A stretch of 64,000 nucleotides of DNA from positions 62,001 to 126,000 of the forward strand of contig JANWYT010000015.1 in NCBI GenBank assembly GCA_025055175.1. Reading direction: 5' to 3'. The notes beneath the pieces were generated by a model that did not search any database, was not told the origin of the DNA, and worked only from the letters and a program-made list of their open reading frames with translations. A program made the translations under genes and the position numbers. Every line of letters starts with the position of its first letter. Positions within the stretch are counted from its first letter, which is position 1. Source of the DNA: Anaerolineae bacterium (GTDB lineage: Bacteria; Chloroflexota; Anaerolineae; Aggregatilineales; Phototrophicaceae). Below are positions 32,809 to 40,744 of the stretch, piece after piece.

Positions 32809-34194
32809 TCAGGCTTCCACGACAGGCAAGCCAGCCGCCTGCCAGGCGTCAATGCCGCCGGCCATGTTGGCCACATTGCTAAAGCCGGCCCGTTGCAGCA
32901 GGCTGACGACGACCTGGGAGCGCACGCCGCCGCCGCAGTGGACGACCAGCGTCTCGTTGCGCGGCAGCTTGTCCAAGTGACGCAAGACATCGCCCATGTG
33001 GATATGCGTCGCTCCGTCGATGCGGCGCGCGCGGTGTTCTTCCAGGCTGCGCACATCCAGCAACTTGAGCTTGGCTTCGCGAGCTTGGTTGGGCGCGATC
33101 TGCCAGATGACGCCCGTCGCGTCCTTCACTGCGCTGGGGCTGAAGACGCCACGCACGTTGTCGACGCCAATCGAACGCAAGGCAGTGATGACCGTCGGCA
33201 CGTCTTGCTCGTAGGCGATGAAGTAGACGGGCGACTCGTAGTCTACATACCAGCCCAGGTAGGTACAAAAGCTGGTTTCGTTGATAGGGATGTTGATCGT
33301 GCCGCGCACATGGCCATGCGCAAAATCCTCCAACGGGCGTGTGTCGATCACCAGGGCGCGCGAGGGCAGGTCGGCTTCCATCCAAGCGTGGTTGAGGATG
33401 ACGGGTAGCTCTTTGAGCAGAGCAGCGCCGCGCTTGTTGACTTTCTTCATTTGAGCGAAGTAGCGCGGTGGCTCTGGCTGACCGCTCAGCAGCCAGGCGG
33501 CGAAGCCGTCTTCGTCGTTGAACTGGAAGGCTGGATTGACCAGTTTTTCGTAGCCCAAAGTCGTAGAAGGCACAGCGCCGAGAGCCTTGCCGCAGGCGCT
33601 GCCCGCCCCATGCCCAGGGAAAATTTGCAGATAGTCGGGCAAAGCCTTGAAGCGCTCCACATTGCGGAACTGCTGGCGCGCGCCGCCCTCGGCGCTGCCG
33701 TCGTGCAACACAACTTTGTCCAGCAGGTCGGGGCGACCCACATCGCCGACGAACAAGAAGTCGCCAGTGAAGACACCCAGCGGCACGCGGCTGGCGGCGG
33801 TATCCGTCACCATGTAGACGACGTGTTCTGGCGTGTGGCCTGGCGTGTGCATGACCTCCATTTTCACTGCGCCGATCATGAAGCTATCGCCTTCGCGCAC
33901 CAGCAGCACGCGGTCGCCGACGGGACGCATGTACTGCCACTCTGCGCCGCCCTCGGCGCTGAGGACTTGCACGGCGTTGGTGGCGTAGGCCAACTCACGA
34001 GCGCCGCTCACAAAATCGGCGTGGATGTGCGTCTCGGCGACGTGGGTGATCTTCAGGCCGTGCTGCGCCGCTGCTTGCAGGTAAGGCCGAATGTCGCGAG
34101 CAGGGTCGATCACCAGGGCCACGCCTGCCCCAGGGCAGCCCACCATATAAGAAGCCTGCGCCAGACGCTCATCGTAGAAATACTTCATCAGCAT
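32809..34194 (-). CDS. MBL-fold and rhodanese fusion, persulfide-dioxygenase-like
   Basis: 461 residues (459 from the second ATG at 34188). The N-terminal metallo-beta-lactamase domain (1-250) has the ETHE1-like iron site: THIHADF (H56, H58, D60), HTPGHTPEH (H116), TGDFLFVGDVGRPD (D145) and FPGHG (H195). Two rhodanese domains follow. The first (about 265-365) has lost its active cysteine loop (YFIAYEQD at that position). The second keeps C420 in VVHCGGGVRS. Such fusions oxidise glutathione or low-molecular-weight persulfides and transfer sulfane sulfur. A structured leader lies just upstream (34226-34279). Confidence 0.9.
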   Translation of the reverse strand: MLMKYFYDERLAQASYMVGCPGAGVALVIDPARDIRPYLQAAAQHGLKITHVAETHIHADFVSGARELAYATNAVQVLSAEGGAEWQYMRPVGDRVLLVREGDSFMIGAVKMEVMHTPGHTPEHVVYMVTDTAASRVPLGVFTGDFLFVGDVGRPDLLDKVVLHDGSAEGGARQQFRNVERFKALPDYLQIFPGHGAGSACGKALGAVPSTTLGYEKLVNPAFQFNDEDGFAAWLLSGQPEPPRYFAQMKKVNKRGAALLKELPVILNHAWMEADLPSRALVIDTRPLEDFAHGHVRGTINIPINETSFCTYLGWYVDYESPVYFIAYEQDVPTVITALRSIGVDNVRGVFSPSAVKDATGVIWQIAPNQAREAKLKLLDVRSLEEHRARRIDGATHIHMGDVLRHLDKLPRNETLVVHCGGGVRSQVVVSLLQRAGFSNVANMAGGIDAWQAAGLPVVEA

Positions 34195-34225
34195 TGTTCA
34201 CTGTCCCTCAGTAGAGCCATTCCAT

Positions 34226-34279
34226 GCGGTTGCTACGGTCTCAGAAGCGAGCAACCGCCACGATCTTACCCGCTTCTGA
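34226..34279 (-). promoter_or_regulatory. Interleaved inverted repeats with pseudoknot topology
   Basis: Four 9-base blocks read on plus: A GCGGTTGCT (34226-34234), B TCAGAAGCG (34241-34249), C AGCAACCGC (34250-34258), D CGCTTCTGA (34271-34279). A is the exact reverse complement of C, and B of D. The order A-B-C-D with pairs A:C and B:D is that of an H-type RNA pseudoknot, with B and C adjacent and loops of 6 and 12 bases. On minus it would lie 32-85 bases before the MBL-rhodanese start. It could also be two nested operators. Confidence 0.5.
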
Positions 34280-34325
34280 CGGTGGCGTTGGCCTATGGCG
34301 AGCTTAAGCCTGGGCTTTGTGGTAG

Positions 34326-34877
34326 CTAGGTAGCGATAGGCTTGGCCAGGAAAGCGCTGTAGCCTGATTCAGGATCATTGCGCACGACTAGGGTGCGCTG
34401 ACCACCGGCGTGATTGACCCCGGCCATCTTGTAGGCTTTGGCAGGGCGGCCTTCGCTGTCTAGGCGATTCGACCAGTAGACGAAGTCGCCACGCTGCCAG
34501 ATGAACAGCACGGGAATGTCGTCGATGACGATCTCGATGCGGCGGCGCGAGAAGTCGTCGAAGCGCGGCGGATCGAACCAGGGAATCCAGGTGCCGGCAG
34601 CTTGCTCCGTCTTCAACGAGACGTGGCTTTGACCCAGGATATCGCGAGTGTCGCGCGGCGTCTCGCGGTTGATGAAGCGGATGATCTTGTCGGTGGTGTT
34701 GAACAGGGTGATGATCTCGGTGACGGGCATAGCATCTCTCAGGGCGATGGATGTACTTTGGACAGCGCCGACGGCGGCGTTTGCCCCTTCGCCGATCAGC
34801 TGTACGGAACGGGCCACGCCTTCGCCGATGATGGAGAGGACTTTCCAGACGGTGATAGGCTGATTGTTTTCGCTCAT
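34326..34877 (-). CDS. Protein of unknown function
   Basis: 183 residues, not recognised. The N-terminal third is small-residue rich (VLSIIGEGVARSVQLIGEGANAAVGAVQS) and could be an amphipathic helix. Then ITLFNTTDKIIRFINRETPRDTRDI, followed by a beta-rich C-terminal half with many aromatics (GTWIPWFDPPRFDDF, IVIDDIPVLFIWQRGDFVYW). No cysteines or membrane segments. A minus-strand TACAAT at 34918..34913 is a plausible -10. It is divergent from the rhomboid gene. Confidence 0.72.
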   Translation of the reverse strand: MSENNQPITVWKVLSIIGEGVARSVQLIGEGANAAVGAVQSTSIALRDAMPVTEIITLFNTTDKIIRFINRETPRDTRDILGQSHVSLKTEQAAGTWIPWFDPPRFDDFSRRRIEIVIDDIPVLFIWQRGDFVYWSNRLDSEGRPAKAYKMAGVNHAGGQRTLVVRNDPESGYSAFLAKPIAT

Positions 34878-34974
34878 AAGCGGCCTTGCTACTGTTCATC
34901 TCATTTACCGCTATTGTACGTTAAAATGCTGCCAGGGTTGCGTGACCCTCGTCCCACAGCACAAGGACTCGCCA

Positions 34975-35850
34975 ATGTCTCATCCGCTCTACGACGACGC
35001 GCCGCGCCGCGAGTCGCACCCACTCAGTGATCCGCCGCCCAAGCCCAAACCGCCGCGCGGCACTATCGTCTTGGCCGAACGCGACGCCGTACTAACCCTC
35101 ATCCTCGTCGTCGTCAACGTCGCCCTGTTCATTCTGATGAGCCTGCAAGAGCCGACGCGCTGCCAAGTGGTCAGTCGCTTCCGCTGGATCGAAGCACCCC
35201 TCTTCTGCGCAGGCGCGCTCTTCCCGACGGAAGTCTTCGCCGAGGGCGCGCTCTACCGCCTGGTGACAGCGATGTTCCTGCACGGCAGCCTGCCCCATCT
35301 AGTCTTCAACATGTTCGCGTTGTACTACTTGGGCAGCGACGTAGAGCGCACCTTTGGGCGCTGGCGCTTCCTGGTGCTTTACCTGCTGGGCGGGCTGGGC
35401 GGCTCGGTGCTGAGCGCTGGGATCGGCGACTACGACGTCGCCAGCGTAGGCGCGTCCGGCGCGATCTTCGCGATCTGGGGGGCGCAAGCCCTGCACGCCT
35501 ACCGCCACCGCGCGCTGATGGGCGACTTCGCGCGCCAAATCCTACAAAATTCAGCCTTCTTCCTGCTAGCTAACCTGGCCATTGGCTTCATGCCCGGCAG
35601 CCGCATTGACAACTGGGGTCATATCGGCGGACTGCTGGGCGGCCTAGCCCTGGCCTGGCTTGTCGGCCCGCGCTACCAACTACGCATTGTCGGTACGCCA
35701 GAGGAAGGGCGGGTGCGCATGCAGGCCATCGATGCGCAGCCCTTCCATCTGGGCGAGCAGACCACCCTAGCGCGCCTAGGCTTCTACACGTTCGGGCTGC
35801 TGCTGATCTTGTTCATAGGCTGGGTGGGCTACGGCCTGAGCTTGTTCTAG
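34975..35850 (+). CDS. Rhomboid-family intramembrane serine protease
   Basis: 291 residues from the ATG at 34975 (MSHPLYDDAPRRESHP) with AAGGA upstream. A proline-rich cytoplasmic tail is followed by about seven membrane helices. The catalytic dyad is Ser in GASGAIFAIWG and His in NWGHIGGLLGG. HGSLPHLVFNMFALYYLG is the conserved H-x2-N region of helix 2. Rhomboids cleave single-pass membrane proteins. The C-terminal 75 bases overlap the convergent DUF2304 gene. Confidence 0.93.
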   Translation: MSHPLYDDAPRRESHPLSDPPPKPKPPRGTIVLAERDAVLTLILVVVNVALFILMSLQEPTRCQVVSRFRWIEAPLFCAGALFPTEVFAEGALYRLVTAMFLHGSLPHLVFNMFALYYLGSDVERTFGRWRFLVLYLLGGLGGSVLSAGIGDYDVASVGASGAIFAIWGAQALHAYRHRALMGDFARQILQNSAFFLLANLAIGFMPGSRIDNWGHIGGLLGGLALAWLVGPRYQLRIVGTPEEGRVRMQAIDAQPFHLGEQTTLARLGFYTFGLLLILFIGWVGYGLSLF

Positions 35851-36192
35851 ACGTTGGAGCTGTTGGCGCAGCAGGGCCACTTCCTGGGCTAGGCGCTTGC
35901 TCTCCTGAGTCAGACGCGTAATCACAGTGGAGAAGTACAGCAAAAGGCCGAAGATGAACAGCAGCGCCAGCAGGAACAGCAAGTTAGGCGGATAGGCGAT
36001 CCCCACCAGGGCCGCTAGGCCGTGCAGCAGCTCGCGCCAGGCGGCAACGACGATCATCGCCACCGCCACGAACAGCCACAGCAGCGAATAATCCTCGCGC
36101 AGACGACGGCGGCGCACCAGCTCTAGCACCAGTAGGAAGGCAGCCAAAGCAGCCAGCACCGCCAACACGACGGATCGATCCATCTCGCTCAT
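35776..36192 (-). CDS. DUF2304-like small membrane protein
   Basis: 138 residues: three hydrophobic helices (about 7-25, 38-53, 64-90) with the charged turn LVRRRRLREDYSLLWL characteristic of DUF2304, then a coiled-coil-like tail (LTQESKRLAQEVALLRQQLQRLEQAQ). DUF2304 proteins often accompany lipid-linked sugar transferases. Its start overlaps the stop of the flippase-like gene (ATGA), so they form an operon. The 75-base antisense overlap with the rhomboid gene is unusually long for this window. Confidence 0.82.
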   Translation of the reverse strand: MSEMDRSVVLAVLAALAAFLLVLELVRRRRLREDYSLLWLFVAVAMIVVAAWRELLHGLAALVGIAYPPNLLFLLALLFIFGLLLYFSTVITRLTQESKRLAQEVALLRQQLQRLEQAQAVAHPAYEQDQQQPERVEA

Positions 36193-37214
36193 CGCGCCGC
36201 CTCGACCTGAGTTGGGGCTTGTTCATCGCGCGCGGCTCGGCCTATGGCTGACCAGCCCAAGCCCTGTTGGGCCAGCAGAGCGAAGCCCACCAACGTCACT
36301 GGCAGCCAGATCACGATGTGGACGACGATGGCGAAGGCCAGAGCTTGATCCTGGCTCACAGAAGCCGTCGCCATGACCACCAGCGACACGAAGAACTCAT
36401 AAACGCCAATCTGCCCTGGCGAGGACGGGATGAGGCCGGCTAAGTTGACCGTGCCGACCGTGAGCAGCGCCACCGCGTAGCCCACCTCTAGGCCGAAGGC
36501 CAGCAGCACAATCCAATAGACCAACGCTTCCACCATCCACGACGCATAGCTGAAGACCACCGCTCCTAGCAAATTTTGCGGCGAACGCAGCGCCGCCAGC
36601 CCATCCAGCAAGCCGTAAGCCAGGCGCGCCAAAGGCTGGCCCAGGCGAGCAGGCAGTCGGCTCAGGATGAAGCCTGCCAGGTGACGTGCCTGTTGATGAA
36701 AGGTCGCCGCCGCGAAGAAGACGGCCAGCGCTACGAAGAACAGGGGCGCTGCAAAGCTGAAGACGGCCCGAATCTCCGCCGACTCAACGTCGATGAACAA
36801 CAGGGCGACGACGATGAAGGTCAGCATGACCACGCCATCGAAGACGCGCTCCACGATGACGACAGTGGTCGCACCGGCCATCGGCACGCCATGATTGCGC
36901 CGCAGCAAGAAGATGCGCAGCGCTTCGCCGGCGCGGAACGGATAGACGTTGTTGCCCATGTAGCCTATGCACACCAGCCTAGCCAGGCCTGCCAGCGGCA
37001 CGAGCGCCAGGCTGCGCAGCAAAAACTGCCAGCGCCAGGCAATCATCACTACCCCGCCGAAGTAGACCACTGCCCCCAGCAGCAGGCCCAGCGGATCAAC
37101 CGCGCCCAGACTATCGATGAAGGCTTCTGGGTGCAAACCTCGGAAGGCCAAGAACAGGAACAGGGCGCTGACGGCCAGGCCCAGAAACAACAAGGAACGG
37201 TTGCGTGCGGTCAT
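36189..37214 (-). CDS. Flippase-like (LPG synthase TM region / UPF0104) membrane protein
   Basis: 341 residues from the ATG at 37214 (MTARNRSLLFLGLAVSALFL). About eight membrane helices. Family marks: WRWQFLLRSLAL, CIGYMGNNVYPFRAGEALRIFLLRR, VVIVERVFDG and LIPSSPGQIGVYEFFVSL. This is the transmembrane domain of MprF-type lysyl-phosphatidylglycerol flippases, without the synthase domain. Stand-alone forms are thought to move lipid-linked substrates. With DUF2304 it likely serves envelope-lipid or glycan traffic (inference). Confidence 0.9.
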   Translation of the reverse strand: MTARNRSLLFLGLAVSALFLFLAFRGLHPEAFIDSLGAVDPLGLLLGAVVYFGGVVMIAWRWQFLLRSLALVPLAGLARLVCIGYMGNNVYPFRAGEALRIFLLRRNHGVPMAGATTVVIVERVFDGVVMLTFIVVALLFIDVESAEIRAVFSFAAPLFFVALAVFFAAATFHQQARHLAGFILSRLPARLGQPLARLAYGLLDGLAALRSPQNLLGAVVFSYASWMVEALVYWIVLLAFGLEVGYAVALLTVGTVNLAGLIPSSPGQIGVYEFFVSLVVMATASVSQDQALAFAIVVHIVIWLPVTLVGFALLAQQGLGWSAIGRAARDEQAPTQVEAAR

Positions 37215-37252
37215 GCGTCGTCTTTCATCGACTATCGGCGCTCGGCGCGGCG

Positions 37253-37261
37253 ATTGTAGCA
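37253..37261 (-). promoter_or_regulatory. Extended -10 of the flippase-like/DUF2304 operon
   Basis: TGCTACAAT on minus, 39 bases before the ATG at 37214. It lies inside the last few codons' distance of the phosphoesterase stop at 37279, so this operon has its own promoter. Confidence 0.45.
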
Positions 37262-37278
37262 CGCCACGCCACGCCACG

Positions 37279-38091
37279 TCAGGGCAAGACGTTGTGGCGG
37301 CGAATCGTCGCGCCGCGCGCGTGGACGTGGACGATGCTGAAGCCGATGGGGCTTTGCTCATCCTGAGCGACGCTGTCTAGCCCCTCTCCCACCCCAGGAT
37401 AGCCCTGGAACTGACACCACGTGGAAGCGGCGGCGCTGTAGAGAATGCCATCACGCACCATCTCAATCGGCATGTGAACGTGGCCAAACAGCACAGCGCG
37501 CAGGCGTCGGCGAGCAGGCAGCAGGGCTTCGTGGAGAGCATCGCCGTTCACCAAGCGCATGTCGCCATCTAGCCAGGGAATGCCACTGGCGACGGGATTG
37601 TGATGGACGGCGACGATCAGCGGGCGCTCGTCTTCGGTCTGGACGATTCCACGCAGCCAATCCATTTGTTGAGCGGGCAAATAGCCAGTCGGCGGCTGAA
37701 TAGGCTGGCCGTCGTCGGACTCCCTGGCGTTGCTGTCCAGGCAGACGATTTGCACGCCCTGGACTTCGAAATCGTAGTACAGATAGCGCCTGAGCGCATC
37801 TGTCCCCATAGCCACGCTCTGCAACACCGTCGCGTCGTCGTGATTGCCCGCCAAATAGTACACAGGCAAGTCCAGCGGATCGAAGACCTGGCGCACCAGG
37901 TCGTACTCATCGGGGCTGAGGTCGTTCACCACGTCGCCTGTGTGCAAGACGAAGGCAGGGCGCAGCGGCAGAGCCTGGATGGCGCGCACGATGGCTTCTG
38001 CCCCCACCAAAGGCGACACGCTGCTGTAGCGCTTGGTGAAGCTGCGGTCGGGGTGCAAGTGGCTGTCGCTGATGTGGACGAAGGTGAGCAT
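37279..38091 (-). CDS. Calcineurin-like metallophosphoesterase (CpdA-like)
   Basis: 270 residues from the ATG at 38091 (MLTFVHISDSHLHPDRSF). The full metal-binding set is present: DSHLH, HTGDVVND, LAGNHDD, VAVHHNPV and FGHVHMP. This corresponds to the class III cyclic-nucleotide phosphodiesterase/CpdA group, which may hydrolyse cAMP or related phosphodiesters. It has its own extended -10 at 38143-38151. Confidence 0.93.
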   Translation of the reverse strand: MLTFVHISDSHLHPDRSFTKRYSSVSPLVGAEAIVRAIQALPLRPAFVLHTGDVVNDLSPDEYDLVRQVFDPLDLPVYYLAGNHDDATVLQSVAMGTDALRRYLYYDFEVQGVQIVCLDSNARESDDGQPIQPPTGYLPAQQMDWLRGIVQTEDERPLIVAVHHNPVASGIPWLDGDMRLVNGDALHEALLPARRRLRAVLFGHVHMPIEMVRDGILYSAAASTWCQFQGYPGVGEGLDSVAQDEQSPIGFSIVHVHARGATIRRHNVLP

Positions 38092-38142
38092 GGGGCAGTG
38101 ACTCCTGATGAGCAGCTCGAGCAAAGTAGAAACGTTGCTGGC

Positions 38143-38151
38143 ATTGTAGCA
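38143..38151 (-). promoter_or_regulatory. Extended -10 of the phosphoesterase gene
   Basis: TGCTACAAT on minus, 52 bases before the ATG at 38091, with the same sequence as the element at 37253-37261. Confidence 0.45.
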
Positions 38152-38239
38152 CCCCTGAGCGAGTCACGTCGCCGAGGCAGGTCGTGTCGGCGAAGTTCAT
38201 TGATGAAGGGTCAGCACCAGGCTCTTACTCTATCCTGGC

Positions 38240-38280
38240 TTGACAGAAGGCTACACAGCAAGTATGTTTGCATTATGCAA
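38240..38280 (+). promoter_or_regulatory. Promoter and operator-like palindrome of the ArsR-type regulator
   Basis: A perfect -35 TTGACA (38240-38245), a 17-base spacer and TATGTT (38263-38268). A perfect palindrome TTGCAT-T-ATGCAA (38268-38280) begins on the last base of the -10 and covers the start site. ArsR-type repressors bind such repeats in their own promoters, so autoregulation is likely. Confidence 0.6.
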
Positions 38281-38317
38281 TTATCCGACTAAACAACTAG
38301 CGCCGAGGGCTTGTTCC

Positions 38318-39403
38318 ATGCCAGCTTGGGATTTCGTCAGCGCGCCAACCACCCTCCGAGTACGCTTCGTCGCGCCCTCTGTGCCAATCCTGCTACACAG
38401 CTTGGGCCTGCTGAGCGAAGCCGAGAGTCTGTCAGGCCTGCCCGACTGGGTCTACAAGACCCATCAAGCCCTAACGGAAGCGCAGCGCTACGAAAATCGC
38501 CTCTGCGACCTGCTCATGCCTGGCGTCATCTCCTCCCTGTCTGGCGGATTCGTCAGCTTCCCCCAATACATTCAGCAGATCGAAGCCACCCCGTCGGAAG
38601 CGCTGCGCGAGGAAGCCATCTTCTGGCTGCAAGACAGCCCGCACTTCCCCGGCATGAGGGCTGTCTTGGCAGATGAACAAGTCTTCCTCAGCGTAGTCCG
38701 CCGCCATTACGCCGAAAAGGGCGTCGACGTGGATGAAGCGCTATGGCGCGATGCCTACGCTCATCTACTCCAGCCTGCGCGCGCCAAAGAACGCCTGCTA
38801 GCCCACCTGCGCTTCATGTGGGATAACTTCCTGCGCGTCGAATGGGCGCGCGCGGAGCGCCAGTTGCAAGAGGTCGTCAAGGCTCACAACCAGGTCAACT
38901 ACGACGGCCAGCCCTGGGGCGACGTCATCGAACAGGTGACCAACCGCGATTTGCGCCAGCAAGAGCGCTTGATCGACTATTTCAGCACAGCCACCATCCT
39001 CACCTGCATTCCTACCCCTCACCTCGGCCCGTATGTCAGTTATTACATGAAGCGCGAGGCCGAGGAAGTCCTCCTGTTCTTTGGGGCGCGCTTGCCGCGC
39101 GGCAACGTGCGCAGCCCTGAACTCGACCGCGCTGATCTGTTAGTGCGCCTGAATGCCCTGGCCGACGAGACGCGCTTGCGCATGGTGGAGCTGCTGGCTC
39201 AGCGCGAAGAAATCTGCGCCCAAGACTTTATGAGCCTGTTGGAGCTATCCCAGTCTAGCGCCAGCCGCCACCTGCGCCAGCTCACCGCCAGCGGCTTCCT
39301 GACGGAGCGCCGCCGCGACGTGGCCAAATGCTACAGCCTCAACCGCGACCGTGTAGCGGATACTATCAAGACCCTCAGCCACTTGCTCGGAGGAGAAACA
39401 TGA
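38318..39403 (+). CDS. ArsR-type winged-helix transcriptional regulator with a large N-terminal domain
   Basis: 361 residues from the ATG at 38318 (MPAWDFVSAPTTLRVRF); earlier in-frame starts lie inside the promoter. The C-terminal 90 residues form an ArsR winged helix: LNALADETRLRMVELLAQ, then LLELSQSSASRHLRQLTASGFL as the recognition helix region and a wing at RRRDVAKCYSL. The N-terminal 265 residues resemble the DUF5937-type sensor domain of ArsR relatives: LSGLPDWVYKTHQAL and a central helical part. No cysteine metal site is obvious. The thioesterase gene starts within its stop codon (ATGA). Confidence 0.87.
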   Translation: MPAWDFVSAPTTLRVRFVAPSVPILLHSLGLLSEAESLSGLPDWVYKTHQALTEAQRYENRLCDLLMPGVISSLSGGFVSFPQYIQQIEATPSEALREEAIFWLQDSPHFPGMRAVLADEQVFLSVVRRHYAEKGVDVDEALWRDAYAHLLQPARAKERLLAHLRFMWDNFLRVEWARAERQLQEVVKAHNQVNYDGQPWGDVIEQVTNRDLRQQERLIDYFSTATILTCIPTPHLGPYVSYYMKREAEEVLLFFGARLPRGNVRSPELDRADLLVRLNALADETRLRMVELLAQREEICAQDFMSLLELSQSSASRHLRQLTASGFLTERRRDVAKCYSLNRDRVADTIKTLSHLLGGET

Positions 39404-39891
39404 GCGACCGCCCTCTCCAACCCATCCAAAATTTCTATCGCGCCGAGACGGCCATCTGCTACGGCTGTGGCCGCAACAATGCTCAGGGCCTGCACATCCA
39501 GACCTACTGGGATGGACAAGTCGGTGTGTGCCACTTCACGCCTCGCCCAGAACACACCGCCTTCCCTGGCGTAGTCTACGGTGGGCTGCTGGCCAGCCTG
39601 ATCGATTGCCACACTATTGGCACGGCCATCGCCGCTATGCACGACGCTGAAGGCCGCGCGCCAGGCAGTGAACCAGAGATCACCTGCGTCACAGGCTATT
39701 TGAACGTGCGCTTCCACAAGCCCACCCCCATGGGACCAGAGCTGCGCCTGGAAGCGCACATTGCCGAGCTGAGCGGCAGGAAAGGGCTGGTGAAATGCGA
39801 GCTATTCGCTGAGGGCATGGTCACTGTCAGCGCAGAAGTCCTAGCTGTGCGCGTGACAGGCCGCACCTTGGACGACGTGCGTCGCAGCTAA
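39400..39891 (+). CDS. PaaI-like hotdog-fold thioesterase
   Basis: 163 residues from the ATG at 39400, with AGGAG five bases upstream. A hotdog-fold acyl-CoA thioesterase: an N-terminal CYGCGRNNAQGLHI (typical of the YiiD/PaaI-like branch), HTAFPGVVYGGLLASLIDC as the conserved central helix, and VRFHKPTPMGPELRLEA. It hydrolyses acyl-CoA esters in the cytoplasm; chain preference is unknown. It overlaps the regulator stop by four bases and is presumably part of what that regulator controls. Confidence 0.9.
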   Translation: MSDRPLQPIQNFYRAETAICYGCGRNNAQGLHIQTYWDGQVGVCHFTPRPEHTAFPGVVYGGLLASLIDCHTIGTAIAAMHDAEGRAPGSEPEITCVTGYLNVRFHKPTPMGPELRLEAHIAELSGRKGLVKCELFAEGMVTVSAEVLAVRVTGRTLDDVRRS

Positions 39892-40652
39892 TCCTTGTCT
39901 GGGCTGAGCTGGCTGATAGCTTGCAAGTGCGCTTCGCGGTAGTTATTCTCGCTCGTCCACAAGATCGCCTCATAGACAGCGTACAAGCCGCGCGCGGCGC
40001 GCAACACCTCGGCTTCAATCGTCGCTTCGGGCAGGGTGGCCACGCCGTACCAGCGCCCCAGACGGAAGTGATCCTTGCTCGGCTCAAAGGTACTCAGCCA
40101 TTCGTGCAGGATGTCTGTCTTTTGCAAGTGACGAACCTCGAGGTGTAACTCACTCAGGTGCGCGCCCTGCCAAAAGCCCAGGCAAAAATCCGCGTCTAGG
40201 CTTTGCAGCAAACTGAAGAAGGCCAGACGCTGACGCTGTACCCGCAGCTTGCCGCTGATGTTTTGCTGATCCCACCAGGCTTCCGACGGCACGATCAGCT
40301 CCACGACAAAATGATCGGGCTGCAAGCGCAGCTCCAGGCTCGGATGGTGCTGCACGACAATCTGCTGCACGCTAGCGATGCCCTCGCGACCCATCAGCCG
40401 CTCTACCGTCAGAGCAGGGCCGACGGCGCGCATGAACTGCACCGAGAGTGCGTGAGCCTGTCTGTCGCTGACCGAGCCGACGATCGGGCCAGCGTGAAAT
40501 GGGTGCAGGTCGAAGTTGGCAACGCGCAGTCGGTTCGCCAAGCGCTGTTGTAAATGGACTAGTCGCCCTAGCGCTTCTGCGCGCGCTGGGTAGACCCCTG
40601 AACCCGTCACGGGACGACAGGCTTGATGATGCTCAGGCGTGAAATAGGTCAT
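39888..40652 (-). CDS. Protein of unknown function
   Basis: 254 residues from the ATG at 40652 (MTYFTPEHHQACRPVTG). Soluble, with no cysteine cluster or membrane segment. Mixed alpha/beta: LGRLVHLQQRLANRLRVANFDLHPF near the start, a central ELRLQPDHFVVELIVPSEAWWD with FFSLLQSLDADFCLGFWQG, and a charged helical tail. The alternation of beta strands with LHPFHAGPIVG recalls DUF1054/DUF2461-like restriction-associated or toxin proteins, but I cannot assign it. The last four bases overlap the thioesterase stop. Confidence 0.75.
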   Translation of the reverse strand: MTYFTPEHHQACRPVTGSGVYPARAEALGRLVHLQQRLANRLRVANFDLHPFHAGPIVGSVSDRQAHALSVQFMRAVGPALTVERLMGREGIASVQQIVVQHHPSLELRLQPDHFVVELIVPSEAWWDQQNISGKLRVQRQRLAFFSLLQSLDADFCLGFWQGAHLSELHLEVRHLQKTDILHEWLSTFEPSKDHFRLGRWYGVATLPEATIEAEVLRAARGLYAVYEAILWTSENNYREAHLQAISQLSPDKD

Positions 40653-40744
40653 GACCACCATGCCTCAGACTCGATGAAAGCAAGTCTAACTGATGACTCT
40701 GTACAAAGGCCAGTGTAGCGCTACTTGGCTTAGTAGACGAATGG

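Noticed and set aside
33451-34329. Long open frame on plus across the MBL gene and the interleaved repeats
   Set aside because: It is antisense to a clearly real gene, has no family-like motifs and shows the composition of a shadow frame.
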